A stretch of 64,000 nt of DNA from Papio anubis (GCF_008728515.1 NC_044984.1:122755349-122819348); one strand, 5' to 3'; positions 44,073 through 54,909 are shown, counted from the first letter of the stretch. The notes: generated by a model from the sequence alone, not told the origin. A program made the numbers and translations.

Positions 44073-44245
44073 CATGTGTCTTTTTCATATAATGACTTCT
44101 CTTCCTTTGGGTAGATACCCATTCATGGGATTGCTGCATTGAATGGTAGTTCTGCTTTTGGTTCTTTAAGGAATCTTCTTACTCTTTTCCATCATGGTTG
44201 TACTAGTTTACATTCCCACCAGCAGCGTAATGTGTTCCTTTTATT
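44073..44245 (-). mobile_element. L1PB, minus strand (inner element, part 2)
   Basis: 'cctttgggtagatacccattcatgggattgctgcattgaatgg' and 'catggttgtactagtttacattcccaccagcagcg', the ORF2 C-terminal end in reverse, truncated at about 44245. Confidence 0.85.
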
Positions 44246-44915
44246 CAAGACTGTTTTGGCTGTTTTTGATCTCTTGCAGTTCCATGTGAGTTATAGGATC
44301 AGCTTGTCATTTTCTACAAAAAGGCAGCTGGGATTTTGATAGGGATTGCATGAATATGTAATCAATTTGGGGAGTGTTGTCATCTTAACAATATGCATCT
44401 TCCAGTCCATGAACATGGGATGTCTTTCTCATTCATTCAGGACTTTAATTTTCTTATACAATGTTCTGTAGTTTTCTGAGTACAAGTCTTGCACTTCCTT
44501 TGTTAAACTGATGCCTAAGTATTTTATTATTCTTCAGGCTGTGGTAAATGGTATTATTTTCTTAATTTAATTTTGGATTGTTCATTGTATCATATAGAAA
44601 TACCATTGATGCCTGCATATGGTATATCCTGCAACTCTACTGAATTCATTTATAAGCTGTAATTTTTCATTAAGGATTCCTTAGGATTTCTGAATAGAGA
44701 TCATGCCAACTGAGAATAGAAATGGTTTTATTTCTTCCTTTCTAATCTAGATGCTTTTCCCTTTTTTTTTTTTTTTTTTTGTTGCCTAAATGCCCTAACT
44801 AGAAACTCCAGTACAACATCAAGTAGACGTGGTGAGAACAAACATCTTTGTGTTACTATTGATCCTAGGAGGAACACGTTAAATCTTTCACTATGAAGTA
44901 TAATGGCAGCTGTGG
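44246..44915 (-). mobile_element. Older L1 ORF2, minus strand (outer element, part 4)
   Basis: 'aagactgttttggctgtttttgatctcttgcagttccatgtgag', 'ggatcagcttgtcattttctac', 'agctgggattttgatagggattgcatg', 'gttgcctaaatgccctaactagaaactccagtac' and 'ggtgagaacaaacatctttgtgtt' continue the L1 of 43086-43264 in reverse ORF2 order. T19 run at 44762-44780. Ends near 44915. Confidence 0.85.
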
Positions 44916-45373
44916 TCCACTGAGTGCTTTTGTGTAAAATTGACTGGCATTTCAGGCCCTTTCTTGGGTGTCCAACCAACCTAGTTTTCCTGGAATTGAG
45001 GGATTTCCTAAAACATGAGGCTTATCAGGCCAAAACTGGAAGGTTCCTGGCAAACCAAGAAGACCTGGTAGTCCTAGAGCTTTCTCATCTTTCTGTGAGG
45101 TTGAAGTGTTTACTTGTTTATTTTCTAAAAGTAAATCATCATTAGGGCTTCTTTGCAGCTCAGACACTCAGTTTCTTTGCATCCCTGAGAATCTGTTTCT
45201 CCTTAATTAAATGTCACTAGAGATCTGAAGAGGATGTGCCACTGAGAGAACTGGCTGAAAATACCAGTTGCCAATTATGACATGCTTTCTATTTGAAAGA
45301 TGCTTTGTTTTGAAGTTATTTGTTGTTTGTAACCCTGAAGTGGTATGTGGGGAGGAGGACTCTGGGCGGTCTT
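44916..45373. other. Unique sequence, nothing recognised
   Basis: No repeat recognised between the L1 nest and the next Alu. Confidence 0.4.
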
Positions 45374-45655
45374 AGAGATGGAGTCTCACTCTGTTGCCCA
45401 GGCTGGAGTGCAGTGGCACAATCTTGGCTCACTGCAACATCCGCCTCCCAGGTTCAAGTGATTCTCCTGTCTCTGCCTCCCAAGGAGCTGGGATTACAGG
45501 CTTGTGCTACTGCACCCAGCTGATTTTTGTATTTTTGGTAGAGACAGGGTTTCACCATGTTGGCCAGGCTGGTCTTGAACTCCTGACCTCAGTGATCCAC
45601 CCACCTTGGCCTCCCAAAGTACTAAGATTACAGGCGTGAGCCACCGTGCCCGGCT
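45374..45655 (-). mobile_element. AluS, minus strand, without poly-T tail
   Basis: 'gagatggagtctcactctgttgcccaggctgg' to 'gagccaccgtgcccggc'. The T tail is missing and no target duplication is seen, so the tail was lost or the insertion was unusual. Confidence 0.93.
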
Positions 45656-45969
45656 GAGTCCTTGTTTTTAAAAGGCAGAGTCACCAACATCAAGTGACCC
45701 ATGCTTCAGGGCAGAGCTGCCTGCCAGTGAGCATGAGTGGCCCTCGGCATGCCACCACACTGAATCCTTCCAGCTTGGCACCACATTGCTAAAGCTTTCT
45801 TTCTAAAGTCATGTCTTGGATCATGGGGGTGGGGGTTTATGCTACTACAAAGGAAGAGATGGTCGACACAACAACTCTCCACCTCCCTAAAATTCTATGA
45901 AGATTCATACATATACTCCTTCTAGTTGCCACTCATAGGTTCTTGTCAAATTGCCCCCAGATTTATTCT

Positions 45970-46090
45970 TCTACCAATACTTATTGGGCTGCTTTTGTGT
46001 TTCAGGTATGCTAGGTATGTGCCATCAAAGCAGGCTGGACAAAAATCCTTGCCCTTACGAAGCTTGCATGCCCCAGTTGAGATTTTTTCA
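45970..46090 (+). mobile_element. L2 fragment, plus strand
   Basis: 'tattgggctgcttttgtgtttcaggtatgctaggtatgtgcc' and 'ctggacaaaaatccttgcccttacgaagcttgcatgcc' match L2 (cacctactatgtgccaggcactgtgctagg ... acaaaaatccctgccctcatggagcttac). Confidence 0.7.
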
Positions 46091-46269
46091 TATAATTTCT
46101 TTGGTGGCAGTAATCCAAAATTTCCACCTGATCCATTGGAAAAACTAGAATGTCTACTTGTGGGTAAATTCTCTTCTTTTCTCTCTCTGTGTTAATATTT
46201 CTACTTCTTTCTCTTTCTCTGTCTCCTCCAGAGTCCCTGTGGCTCTCTAAATATGTATGAACACGTACT

Positions 46270-46270
<1 letters not shown>

Positions 46271-46306
<36 letters not shown>
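46271..46306. repeat. (CA)n microsatellite
   Basis: About 17 CA units, uninterrupted. Confidence 0.95.
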
Positions 46307-46308
<2 letters not shown>

Positions 46309-46509
46309 TATGTGTGATTTCAACTTAAAAATTACTTTTTAGAAGCACATCTACTACAAAAGAGGATGTCTCTAAAATAGCCACCTGTAAGTTGAAATTT
46401 GTTTTCAATTACATTTTTATTTTATTCAGAAAAACTCCCATTTGAGCGAAATTGTTTTGTATGGATTCTCAAAAGTGAAGAATTTTTTGGATGCAAATAA
46501 TGTATGAAA

Positions 46510-47012
46510 TCATCACTCCCTTTTTCATTTATTCAACTAATGTTGATGAAACACCTGTTTTTTTTCTTAGGCAGTTTGGGGGCTGAGGGTACAAGAGAGG
46601 GGTGGCCAGAAATCCCTGCTGCTTTTGCATTGAGGTGGGAATTTGGGTTGGGGACTAGATGGCAAATTAGAGAGGTGAATAGCATGCTGGGAGTGAGGAG
46701 GGCTAGGGGGCAAAGCAAAGCTGTAGAGAGGACAGAGTGTGACGGGGCCGCCCCTGTAGATGGGTGGAAGAGAAGGCTTCTCCCTGGAACCTCACAGAGA
46801 CTTGAGTGTAGTGAAGAAGGGGCGCTGTGAATATTTGGGGAGGAGCTGTCGAGGTGACGGGACAGATAGTGCAAAAGCCCAGAGGCTGGAATTAGCTGGG
46901 TGCATTGGAGGAAGAGCAACGGCGAAACAGCCCTGTGGCTGGGGCAGAGTGAGTGTGGGAAAGGGGTGGGGGAGGCATCAGGGACATGGGCAGGGTCCCG
47001 TCCATGTGGTCC
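46510..47012 (+). mobile_element. L2 LINE, plus strand (part 1)
   Basis: 'catttattcaactaatgttgatgaaacacctg' starts it; 'agtgcaaaagcccagaggctggaattagctgggtgcattggaggaagagcaacggcgaaacagccctgtggctggggcagagtgagtgtggg' follows L2 'gtgcaaaggccctgaggc ... ggaacagcaaggaggccagtgtggctggagcagagtgag'. Interrupted by an LTR and resumed at 47500. Confidence 0.8.
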
Positions 47013-47475
47013 AGGCAGGCCACATATGTCCCAGATTGGAGCTCTTCCCAGTATCCACTCCCCCTTCGCTTCTTCAGGAACAGAACTCCTGATGGTTAGC
47101 TGAGCACTCGACCACCCAGAAAACAACTGCCCTTTCCGGCCTCCTTTGCAACTAGGCTTGGCCTGGTGATTGTGCTCTAAAGTTTGATATATAAAGGCAG
47201 GTACATGTATTACTAGAGGCACCGGTAGCTTCCCGGAAGTCAACTTAAAGGTAGGGGCATTGCCTCCTTGGTAATGGCTGGAATAGGAATATAAAGGCAA
47301 TACCCCAGCAGCTGTACTGAACCATGAGGTGGCCCTGGGAGTAGAAACAAAAGGAAGAAAAGAGCCTGAGTCTCTGACTCCATAAAATGCCCCAACTGTC
47401 CGAGAACCCAAGAGAGAAATGAACTGCTCTCTCATTTAAGCCTGTGCTGTGTGGGGTCTTCCTATAGCTCACCAC
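47013..47475 (+). mobile_element. Ancient MaLR-type LTR inserted in L2
   Basis: 'ctgccctttccggcctcctttgcaactaggcttggcctggtgattgtgctctaaag', 'aatggctggaataggaat', 'aaccatgaggtggccctgg' and the terminal 'gagagaaatgaactgctctctcatttaagcctgtgctgtg' fit an MLT1-like LTR (gcagctaggtgtggccatgtgac ... taaacttctatctcatttaagccact). Family name uncertain. Confidence 0.55.
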
Positions 47476-47499
47476 TGAACCTAAGGCTTTTTCATAGCC

Positions 47500-47692
47500 C
47501 ATAGTAAGGACTTTACAGTTTATTTGAATTCAATGGGAAGCTATCGAAGAGTCTGGGGCCAAGGAGTGATATGACCTGGTTCATTTTTTAAAAGCCTCAC
47601 TCTGTGTACTATAAGGAGACTGGACTCCTAGGGTCCAAGAAGGGCCATAGAAAGGTCTGTTGGGGCCACTGCAGTCACCAGGTAGAAGGTAA
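47500..47692 (+). mobile_element. L2 LINE, plus strand (part 2)
   Basis: 'agtaaggactttacagtttatttgaattcaatgggaagctatcgaagagtctggggccaaggagtgatatgacctggttc' and 'aagcctcactctgtgtactataaggagactggac' continue the same L2 in register. Confidence 0.82.
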
Positions 47693-47806
47693 TTATATTA
47701 GGGTTCTCCAGAGAAACAGAACCAATAGGAAGACATATATATTCAAATATATATATTCACATGCATATATTGATATATATGAATGTATGCTAATTAACAA
47801 TATGTC
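47693..47806. mobile_element. Old repeat beginning 'agggttctccagagaaacagaacc' (part 1)
   Basis: A widely dispersed primate repeat motif followed by TATA-rich sequence 47735-47785. I recognise the motif as repetitive but cannot name the family with confidence. It is split by two LTRs and resumes at 48203 and 48843. Confidence 0.6.
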
Positions 47807-48202
47807 TGTCTTACGCCATTTGTGTTGCTGTAAAGAAGTACCTGAGGCTGGGTAATTTATAAAGACAAGAAGTCTATTTGGTTCATGGATTTGCAGGCTG
47901 TACAGGAAGTATGGTGCCAGCATCTGGATCTGGGGAGGACCTCAGGCTGCTTCCACTCATGGTGGAAAGTGAATTGGAGCAGGTGTGTATAGATCACATA
48001 GTGAGAGAGAGGAAGAGAGACTTTTCAACAACCAGTTCTCGTGGGAACTAAGGGGGAGGGCTGACTCACTCCCGTGAGAATCTCATCAAGCTATCTATGG
48101 GGAATCCGCCCTCAGGATTCAAACACTTCCTAGCAGGCCCCACCTCCAATACTGGGGATGAAATTTCAACATGAGATTTGGCAGAGACAAACAAACCATG
48201 TC
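47807..48202 (-). mobile_element. MLT1A-type MaLR LTR, minus strand
   Basis: Starts TGTCTTACGCCATTTGTG and includes 'aagtacctgaggctgggtaatttataaagac', 'ctgtacaggaagtatggtgccagcatctgg', 'cagttctcgtgggaactaaggg' and 'gaaatttcaacatgagatttgg'. atgtc occurs at both edges (47802-47806, 48198-48202), a possible target duplication. Confidence 0.85.
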
Positions 48203-48468
48203 CAAAGCAGAGCAATGTCATATGTGTACATGTATGTGAGTAGGTTTATTATAAGGAATTGGCTCATGCAATTATGGAGGCTGACAAGTCCCAAGATCTG
48301 CAAGGTGAGTCAGTGAGTTGTAGGCCCAGGAGAGCCAGTGTTCCTGTTTAAAGGCTGTCGGGCAGGAAAAATGTCTTACTTAGGGGAGTGTCAGTCTTTT
48401 GTTGTATTCAGGTCTTCACTGATTGCACAAGGCCTACCCATTTAGGAAGGACAGTGTGTTTTACTTAG
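48203..48468. mobile_element. Old repeat (part 2)
   Basis: 'gtttattataaggaattggctcatgcaattatggaggctgacaagtcccaagatctgcaagg' and 'gggagtgtcagtcttttgttgtattcaggtcttcactgattgcacaaggcctaccca' continue the repeat that starts at 47693. Confidence 0.6.
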
Positions 48469-48842
48469 TGAATTAACCTGTTCTCACACTGCTTATAAAG
48501 ATATACCTGAGACTGGGTAATTTATAAAGGTAAGAGGTTTAATTGACTCACAGTTCCATGGGGCTGGGGAGGCCTCAGGAAACTTACACTCATGGCAGAA
48601 GGGGAAGCAAACACGTCCTTCTTCACATGGCGGCAGGAAGGAGACGTGTCGAGTGAAGTTGGGGAAAGCCCCTTATAAAACCATCAGATCTCATGAGAAC
48701 TTACTCACTGTCACAAGAACAGCATGGGGAACCATGCCCATGATTCAGTTACCTCCCACCGGGTCCTTCTCACAAGACATGGGGATTATGGGAACTACAA
48801 TTCAAGATGAGATTTGGGTGGGGACACAGCCAAATCATCTCA
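48469..48842 (-). mobile_element. THE1/MST-type MaLR LTR, minus strand, exact 5-bp TSD
   Basis: TG...CA ended. Contains 'gatatacctgagactgggtaatttataaagg', 'cagttccatggggctggggaggcctcagg', 'ataaaaccatcagatctcatgag' and 'agatgagatttgggtggggacacagcc'. CTTAG lies at 48464-48468 and 48843-48847. Confidence 0.92.
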
Positions 48843-48962
48843 CTTAGTCTACTGATTCAAAAGTTACTCTCATCCAAAAACGTCCAGACATAACAAAATA
48901 ATGTTTGCCCAAATATCTGGATACCCCGGTCAGGTTGACACATAAAATCAGCCATTCCCATA
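48843..48962. mobile_element. Old repeat (part 3)
   Basis: 'tctactgattcaaaagttactctcatccaaaaacgtccagac', 'aataatgtttgcccaaatatctggatacc' and 'caggttgacacataaaatcagcc' complete the repeat. Confidence 0.6.
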
Positions 48963-50049
48963 ACTAGTCAGATGAAGGAGAAAGGGAGGGAGGTGATGGA
49001 AACAATCACGTTTCAAATGCTTTTGACTTCAGGTGTATATATTTGAGTTGTAGAATCGTAACTTTTATAAACAGGGAGTCTAATAGTTCACAGCTCTGTA
49101 GCTACTTTGCTTTAATCGTTCAAGGAGTTTGCCTCACAGTACCCTATGCAGGATCCCTCAGGAAGCCAGGACCAGGGCAAAGTTGTGATTTTCGTGGTTC
49201 TGATGTGAGAGGAATTACATAAAGGAAAGAAATATCTTTTTATAATTTAGTTTAGTGAGGAAGTGTGACGTCTGGAAGCAAAGCACAAGGGAATTGTCCG
49301 GGGTGAGAGAGAAGCAGGGTTCTAGGGTCCCCAAATGCTCCAGAGAACACGGCCAGGCATGATATTTCTGTCCCATACTTGGCTATTCTGTCCATTTTTC
49401 CTAAAAAATCTTCTCTAGCACTCATAAAGCATATAACAAAGTAGAGAAGTACAAGAGACAAATATAAATCAAGGCCAAAGAAGACAGAAGTGGGGTTGAG
49501 ACCAGGAGGAAATAATTCAAACACTGTTAATCATCCATGTTTATCAACAGTGAGTAAAATCTAAAAATGCGACTCCCAAGGCTTCCTGGCAGCACAAGTG
49601 AAAAGGGAAACTTGAGCAGACACCTGCTTCTCACTGTCTGGAGGAGAAAGACCAGAGATGTGGTAGTGGTGAAGGTTTCCTGCCACCTAGGTTTGCAAGG
49701 TGGTTTGGGACTTTCACAGAGAACAGAGGTGCTAATGCTGCAATCTGAGACCCCAGGAGTCTGCAACTCCTTCAACTTCTGCCCAGGCCGGCTGCTCCTG
49801 GAAATGCAATGGCAGCATTCACAAGGGCGTTCTCCCGTGGTGTTTTCTTAGCAAAGCTGAGGACAAGGCAACAAAGGAGAACTCAGAAGAGCCGTTTTAT
49901 TTATTGCCCCTACTTTGCGCAGCTCCTCCCCTCCTGCAGCTTTTTATTGGGGTGTTGCTTCCTGTGAATGGCGTCAGGATAACGATGCTGTTTGTTTTCC
50001 CACATTGGCAGAGGGCACAGGAGGAGGCAGCCTGGCTGGAAGTGCTGTC
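48963..50049. other. Unique sequence, nothing recognised
   Basis: About 1.1 kb without recognised repeats or coding signatures. Confidence 0.4.
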
Positions 50050-50212
50050 TCTGACTTGGCTCTGGAACCAAGGGTGGGTTGTTCAACCTTCTGGGTCCCA
50101 CTTTCCTCCTGGTAGTGGTAGCCGCAACCCGGTGGGCTTCCTGTGAGAATGAAAGGTACCAAGTGCTGAAAAGAGCGTCCAGCACAGAGATGCGCTCTGC
50201 GAGTGCTGCTTC
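50050..50212 (+). mobile_element. MIR element, plus strand
   Basis: 'cttggctctggaaccaagggtgggttgttcaaccttctgggtcccactttcctcctgg' and 'gtgggcttcctgtgagaatgaaaggtaccaagtgctgaaaagagcgtccagcacag' follow the MIR order (tgaccttgggcaagtt...ctcagtttcctc...gtgaggattaaatg...agcgcttagaacag). Confidence 0.65.
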
Positions 50213-50649
50213 CTCATATCATGGGGTTGCTGTTGTTTTCAATTTGTTTCTGTTTTAAAAAGAATACTGTTATTTTGAGCTACCTGAATGGAGTCAGACA
50301 GTTGCACATCAGGCAATTTAAAAGTTGGATGCTGTAATGATGTTTCTGTATCAATGTAAAGGGTCCATGAAGAAGAGAAGCAGACCCTGCGGGGGCGGCT
50401 TGACTCTCTTCACCTCCAGCTTACCCAGTTGGAATCACCGCTATCTGCAAACTGCATGGTTGGCTTGGGCCAAATAAATTGCATGGGCTCAGGAAGAGAC
50501 AGACAGAAGAGCAGACTGCCTCTCGCATGAGGCCCCTACGTGTGTGAGTCCCCCGAGGAGAGTGACCGAGAAGCTGATGATCCTGGACCCTTCCCATCTC
50601 TGATCCAGCCACTCAGTGGAGGGAGGGGCAGTAGATAGGGAGATGTCTG
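50213..50649. other. Unique sequence, nothing recognised
   Basis: No interspersed repeat recognised. Confidence 0.4.
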
Positions 50650-50910
50650 CCTCCCTCCTTCCTTCCTTATCTTTCTTTCTCTCTTTCTTCTTTCCGTCTT
50701 TCCTTCCTTTCTTTCTCTTTCTTTCATTTTTTTCTTCTTTCCTTCTTTAATTCTTTTTCTTCCTCTCTCCTTCCCTCCCTCCCTTCTTTTCTTTCTCCTT
50801 TCCTTCCTTTTTTCTTTTCCTTCTTTCTTTGCTTCTTTCCTTCCTTTCTTCTCTCTCTGTCACTCCCTCCCCCCACCTCTCCTCTCTCCCTCTCTCTTCC
50901 TTCTCTCCCA
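50650..50910. repeat. About 260-bp polypyrimidine tract, (CTTT/CCTT)n
   Basis: Almost entirely C and T with phases of ctttcttt, ccttcctt and ctccctcc. Very few purines. H-DNA-prone and length-unstable by composition. Confidence 0.93.
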
Positions 50911-51849
50911 CAACAGGGTGTCTAAATTCAAAACCACAGCTTTCTCTGGGATTCCACCAAGAACAGAAAGAGGATTCAGGAAGAAATGGAACTTTCCTGA
51001 CCTTCTTAGACAATTTAAGGGATTTCTCAGGAGTCATTTGTCTTTCCATGGTTTGCACTTTACCTGCAGACATGACGTGATCTGTGCATCTGCAGAGCCC
51101 TGAGACCGGAGCTATAGGCCTGAGGAAGAGGTGAGCCATTCATACGAGTTGGGGATTGATGGGTGTGGGTGGGATCCTTACCCTCCACGCCATCACTCCC
51201 TCTTCCACAGGCATTATCACCAGGTAGCCTAAAACCCAGCTTACCTGAAACCTGAAAACAAATCATCCAGGTCGGGGGACTAGAGCCTCTTCCAACTTCC
51301 ACTGCCTGAGAGAATCACTGCACACCCCTCTAGAGGCAATGTGGGCAAACCTTTCAGTGGGGAAACCATCCCGGTTTGGGAAAATGCTTTCTTTACGATG
51401 ATTCTACATCCCTCCCCCTGCAGTTCAAAGACGTGAACTTTATAGGAGGAAGAGAAAACCCTCTTGAGAGACTCCATTTTAAGCCCACAGAAGCCCAAAG
51501 AAGAAACAACCCTAGGGTTGAAATAGAGAGGCCTCCGTTTTCACAGGGGCACTGGGGGCCTCCAAGAGGATAAGCAGGGCTAGGCGAGGGGTCCCAGACC
51601 ACGGAGGGAGCTTCAGGAGGGAAGGGATGTCTCTACAGAGTTCAGCGTGCTTGAGTTTGTGCCTGAGGAGGGTCCCTCTGGCTGCAGTGGGGCTGCCATC
51701 TGTATTGACAGGATGCACAGTGAAGTTGCTTTTTATAGGAAGCTGAGTTTCAAAGCTGGCACATGGGCCTCAGGATAATCATCTAGGTGTTCTCAGCTGG
51801 ACCAGTGCAAGAGCCTCCACATGGATTTTCCTGTTTCACTGGCTCCCAT
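50911..51849. other. Unique sequence, nothing recognised
   Basis: No repeats recognised. The open frames on both strands are short and overlapping. Confidence 0.4.
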
Positions 51850-52460
51850 AAACTCTGCCCTCAACCACAGAGATCCTCTTAAATCCTGAGTCAGTCAGCA
51901 TCACCTCTCTGCTTGACTCCCTCCGTGGCTCCCACCTTATTCAGATTAAAAGCCCAAATCATCTGCAAAGCGTGCTTTGTAACCTCTCTCCATACCTCCC
52001 CATCCCCCAGGCACCTCCCCGACCCTCTTCCCTTATCCCCTCCCTTCCTCCACACTGTCCTCCTTGCTGTCCCTTAGACGCTCAGGCAAGCTCCCACCTC
52101 AGGGCCTTTGCACATCCCTGTCCTTGTCTGCAAAGCGCTTCCCTCCCACATCTGCGTGGTTTGTAGCTCTGCCTCCTTTGGAGCTTTACTTAAATGCCAC
52201 GTGCTTAGTGAGGCTGTCCCTGGGTGCCCTACATAAAATTGCAGCCTCCTGGCACTCTTTACCCCTTCCTGCCTTGTCACCATCCTGTCACGGTACATTT
52301 TATTATTTATCTTTCCCTGCCGCAAGCAGGTCATCTCTGTGCGGTGAGGTGTCTTGTCATTGTTGATCTCTGCTTTATCTTGAGCATCTGGAGCAAAGCC
52401 AGGTATGAAGCAGGAGCTCACCAAACATGTGTCCAAGGAACGATGGAAGAAATGAATTAC
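51850..52460 (-). mobile_element. L2 LINE 3' half, minus strand
   Basis: 'ccctccgtggctcccaccttattcagattaaaagccc', 'caagctcccacctcagggcctttgcacatccctgtccttgtctgcaaagcgcttccc', 'tttggagctttacttaaatgccacgtgcttagtgaggctgtccctggg', 'aagcaggagctcaccaaacatgtgtccaagg'. About 600 bp in consistent reverse L2 order, one of the best preserved L2 copies here. Confidence 0.9.
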
Positions 52461-53338
52461 CCGTGAACACCCTTAGGGTTTGGATGGTCGGATCCTTTCT
52501 CAACGCCAGGAGAAATATTTAGCTTGTGTTTGGGGGCCAGGTTGTATGGAAAATGCACCTTTGAAGACTAGAATAAGCAAGCAGTCCAGGAAGCTGACTT
52601 TGTCAGAAGCCAGGGATCGGAGCCTCACTGAGTGGGTGAAAACCCAGACCCCGTGCCTTAGCCTTCAGCTGCAAATCCCTGGGAAGAAGGGTGGCTGGAT
52701 CCACAGGGTCTGCCACACTGACATAACCTGTTCTCTGTCTCCTAAAGAGCTGGATCCGCATCAGTGAAATGCATCGACTCCATTGTATACCCACCTGCAG
52801 AAACGTAGTATTAAAACTAGGTTACTTTCTTGTCTTCTCAGTTGGGAGGAAATAAACGACTCTCTGAGCAGCAATAGCTCCCCAGCAGGGATGTTTTACA
52901 CCCAGACGCTAGAGTTAAAACAGAAAGCAAGAGGTAGGGGGCTCTGCATGTAAATAGGTTCAGCAACCATAATTACTGATTTTCCAGGGTTGAACAGGAC
53001 ACTTCCTGCTTTCATGGGAAAATCAGTTTGCTGCTGACCAACCCGTATTTCTAGAGCACTGAGTAACCAGCCTCTAATTCGGTTGTAATGAACCGTGTAT
53101 TAATGTTGCAGCCTTCTGCCCGCTCTGGAGACCTCACGCCATGCCTGGCCTTGCAATGAGTCTTGCACTTGTCAGCTCTGGGGGTAGGACTTTCTCGCAA
53201 GGCTGCTTTTGTTTTCCCACTAAAAATGTACTTATTTCTACCTTAAGTAGAGATGGATCCCACAACTTGCCCAAGATAAATATGGGAGACGAAAATCTCA
53301 TTGATATTTAAAGTCATGTGTAGTTTTCTATTTCTCGC
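52461..53338. other. Unique sequence, nothing recognised
   Basis: No interspersed repeat recognised. 52940-53110 is AT-rich with 'caaccataattactgattttcc', possibly conserved. Confidence 0.4.
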
Positions 53339-53381
53339 TCTCTTACACACATACACACACAGAGAGACACACACATACATC
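53339..53381. repeat. CA-rich simple repeat
   Basis: Broken (CA)n with gagaga interruption. Confidence 0.8.
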
Positions 53382-53772
53382 TTAAATGTCTGCAAACATT
53401 ATACTAAAAAGACCCATTAAGTTAAATACAGAATTACACATGTCTGTCTGTTTCTGTCTTGAATAGAGTAGGTCTGGAGTCCATGCGTCCTGTCTGAATG
53501 TATTTAAATGAAGAAGAGGTATCGGGTTGCTTTGGGAAGAAAAGTTCAGACCTGTGGCCCACCAAACTCGGAGACCTTACTGTCCTCCTGGCTGTCATCC
53601 CATCCTGTGCCTGGCTTAGGTTTGCAGCCTTTCTGTCCTGCCACTTTCTCACTAACAGGACTAAGGGAGTTGATGGAGGGCACCCCAGGAGACCCCCAGC
53701 GCCATCGTCCACAATGCCCAAGAGTGGCTTCTGTTCAAATGCAGTCAGATTGCTAAATTAAGAGGGAGCCCA
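53382..53772. other. Unique sequence, nothing recognised
   Basis: No repeat recognised. Two overlapping frames of 82-87 codons have no domains. Confidence 0.4.
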
Positions 53773-54084
53773 GGCCGGGCACGGTGGCTCACGCTTGTAA
53801 TCTCAGCACTTTGGGAGGCCGAGGCGGGCAGATCACAAGGTCAGGAGTTTGAGACCAGCCTGACCAACATGGTGAAACCCTGTCTCCACTAAAAATACAA
53901 AAATTAGCCAGGAGTGGTGGCATGTGCTTGTAATCCCAGCTACTCAGGAGGCTGAGGCAGGAGAATCTCTTGAACCTGGGAGGCAGAGATTGCAGTGAAC
54001 CGAGATCGTGCCATTGCACTCCAGCCTGGGCAACAGAGCGAAACTCCATCTCAACAAAAAAAAAAAAAAAAAAAGGAAAAGAAA
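53773..54084 (+). mobile_element. AluS, plus strand, with 11-bp TSD
   Basis: 'ggccgggcacggtggctcacgcttgtaatc' to 'gagcgaaactccatctcaac' plus an A-rich tail. aagagggagcc at 53760-53770 and 54085-54095. Its minus-strand Alu frame produces a 199-codon open frame that is an artefact. Confidence 0.95.
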
Positions 54085-54881
54085 AAGAGGGAGCCAAAGG
54101 TGCAAATATATCCCTTCTCCAAGCCAAGGGTAAGGCCAGCGCGGTCCTGGGCTTCTGGTCACTACTTCTGTTCTTGGAGATAACAGAGAAATGTCCCACC
54201 CTACCCCACACCCACCCCAGAGGCCTCCCCTCGGTCCACAGCACAGCACACACACATCCCCAGCCCTGGACTGGGTTTCTCTCCAGTTCTGCCTGTGGAA
54301 TTTCCAACGCCATGAATGGGACACAGGACTCCACTCTGCTCAGAGGCCACAAGTGTCCTTGGTCCCTGGGCTTTTGCGTTGGCATCATTGTTCCTTCTCA
54401 GAGTCTCATGCCTGCAGGGAGTCATTCAGTCTGTGGGGAGAGACCCCTGTGAGCCAGTCGAGGTTTGAATCCCCAGCAACTCTGGGGCTGGAGCTGCAGG
54501 GCCCTGGGCGGAGAGGCCCAGGGTGGAACAGGCAGTCTCCACTTTCTGGAGAAGGTTTCACAGCGAGTGCAGGAGGGAAAGGAGTGGCCTCCGGCCGTGG
54601 CTACTCAGAAGAAGGAGGTTTACAAAGTCTCCTTTGTAGAGAAAGAAAGATTCCTACATATGCACAGCGGGACGCTTTAAATCTTTAATACCTGCTTATC
54701 CTGCTAAAAAATTGGTAAGAACCCATGGATTGGACTGCTTTCTGAATTTATGAACTGTGAAGCAAAACCCAGCTAAGCGTATTTTATGTGTTCTAATGTC
54801 AGAGTTTGATTTTTCACTAAAAATAGCAGTAGCAAATTCTATGAAGTAGTTATCAGAAGATGCCATGACCACTTTTAAAAT
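54085..54881. other. Unique sequence, nothing recognised
   Basis: GC-richer 54200-54620 with an open frame of 165 codons (54191-54688) and overlapping frames on both strands. No domain, no recognisable homology and no splice framework, so not called as a gene. Confidence 0.4.
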
Positions 54882-54909
54882 TTGTGTGTGTGTGTGTGTG
54901 TGTGTGTGT
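54882..54909. repeat. (TG)n microsatellite
   Basis: About 14 uninterrupted TG units. Confidence 0.95.

Noticed and set aside
46533..47435. 300-codon open frame on the minus strand, the longest in the window
   Set aside because: It runs antisense through an L2 fragment and into an inserted LTR, joining two unrelated repeats. No domain is recognisable, so it is a chance frame.
53789..54388. 199-codon open frame, minus strand, with an Alu-typical protein string
   Set aside because: The C-terminal half is the antisense of an AluS, which commonly leaves such open frames. The remainder has no domain.
54191..54688. 165-codon open frame, plus strand
   Set aside because: Overlaps other frames on both strands and has no domain, homology or splice context. 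GC-rich DNA gives such frames by chance.
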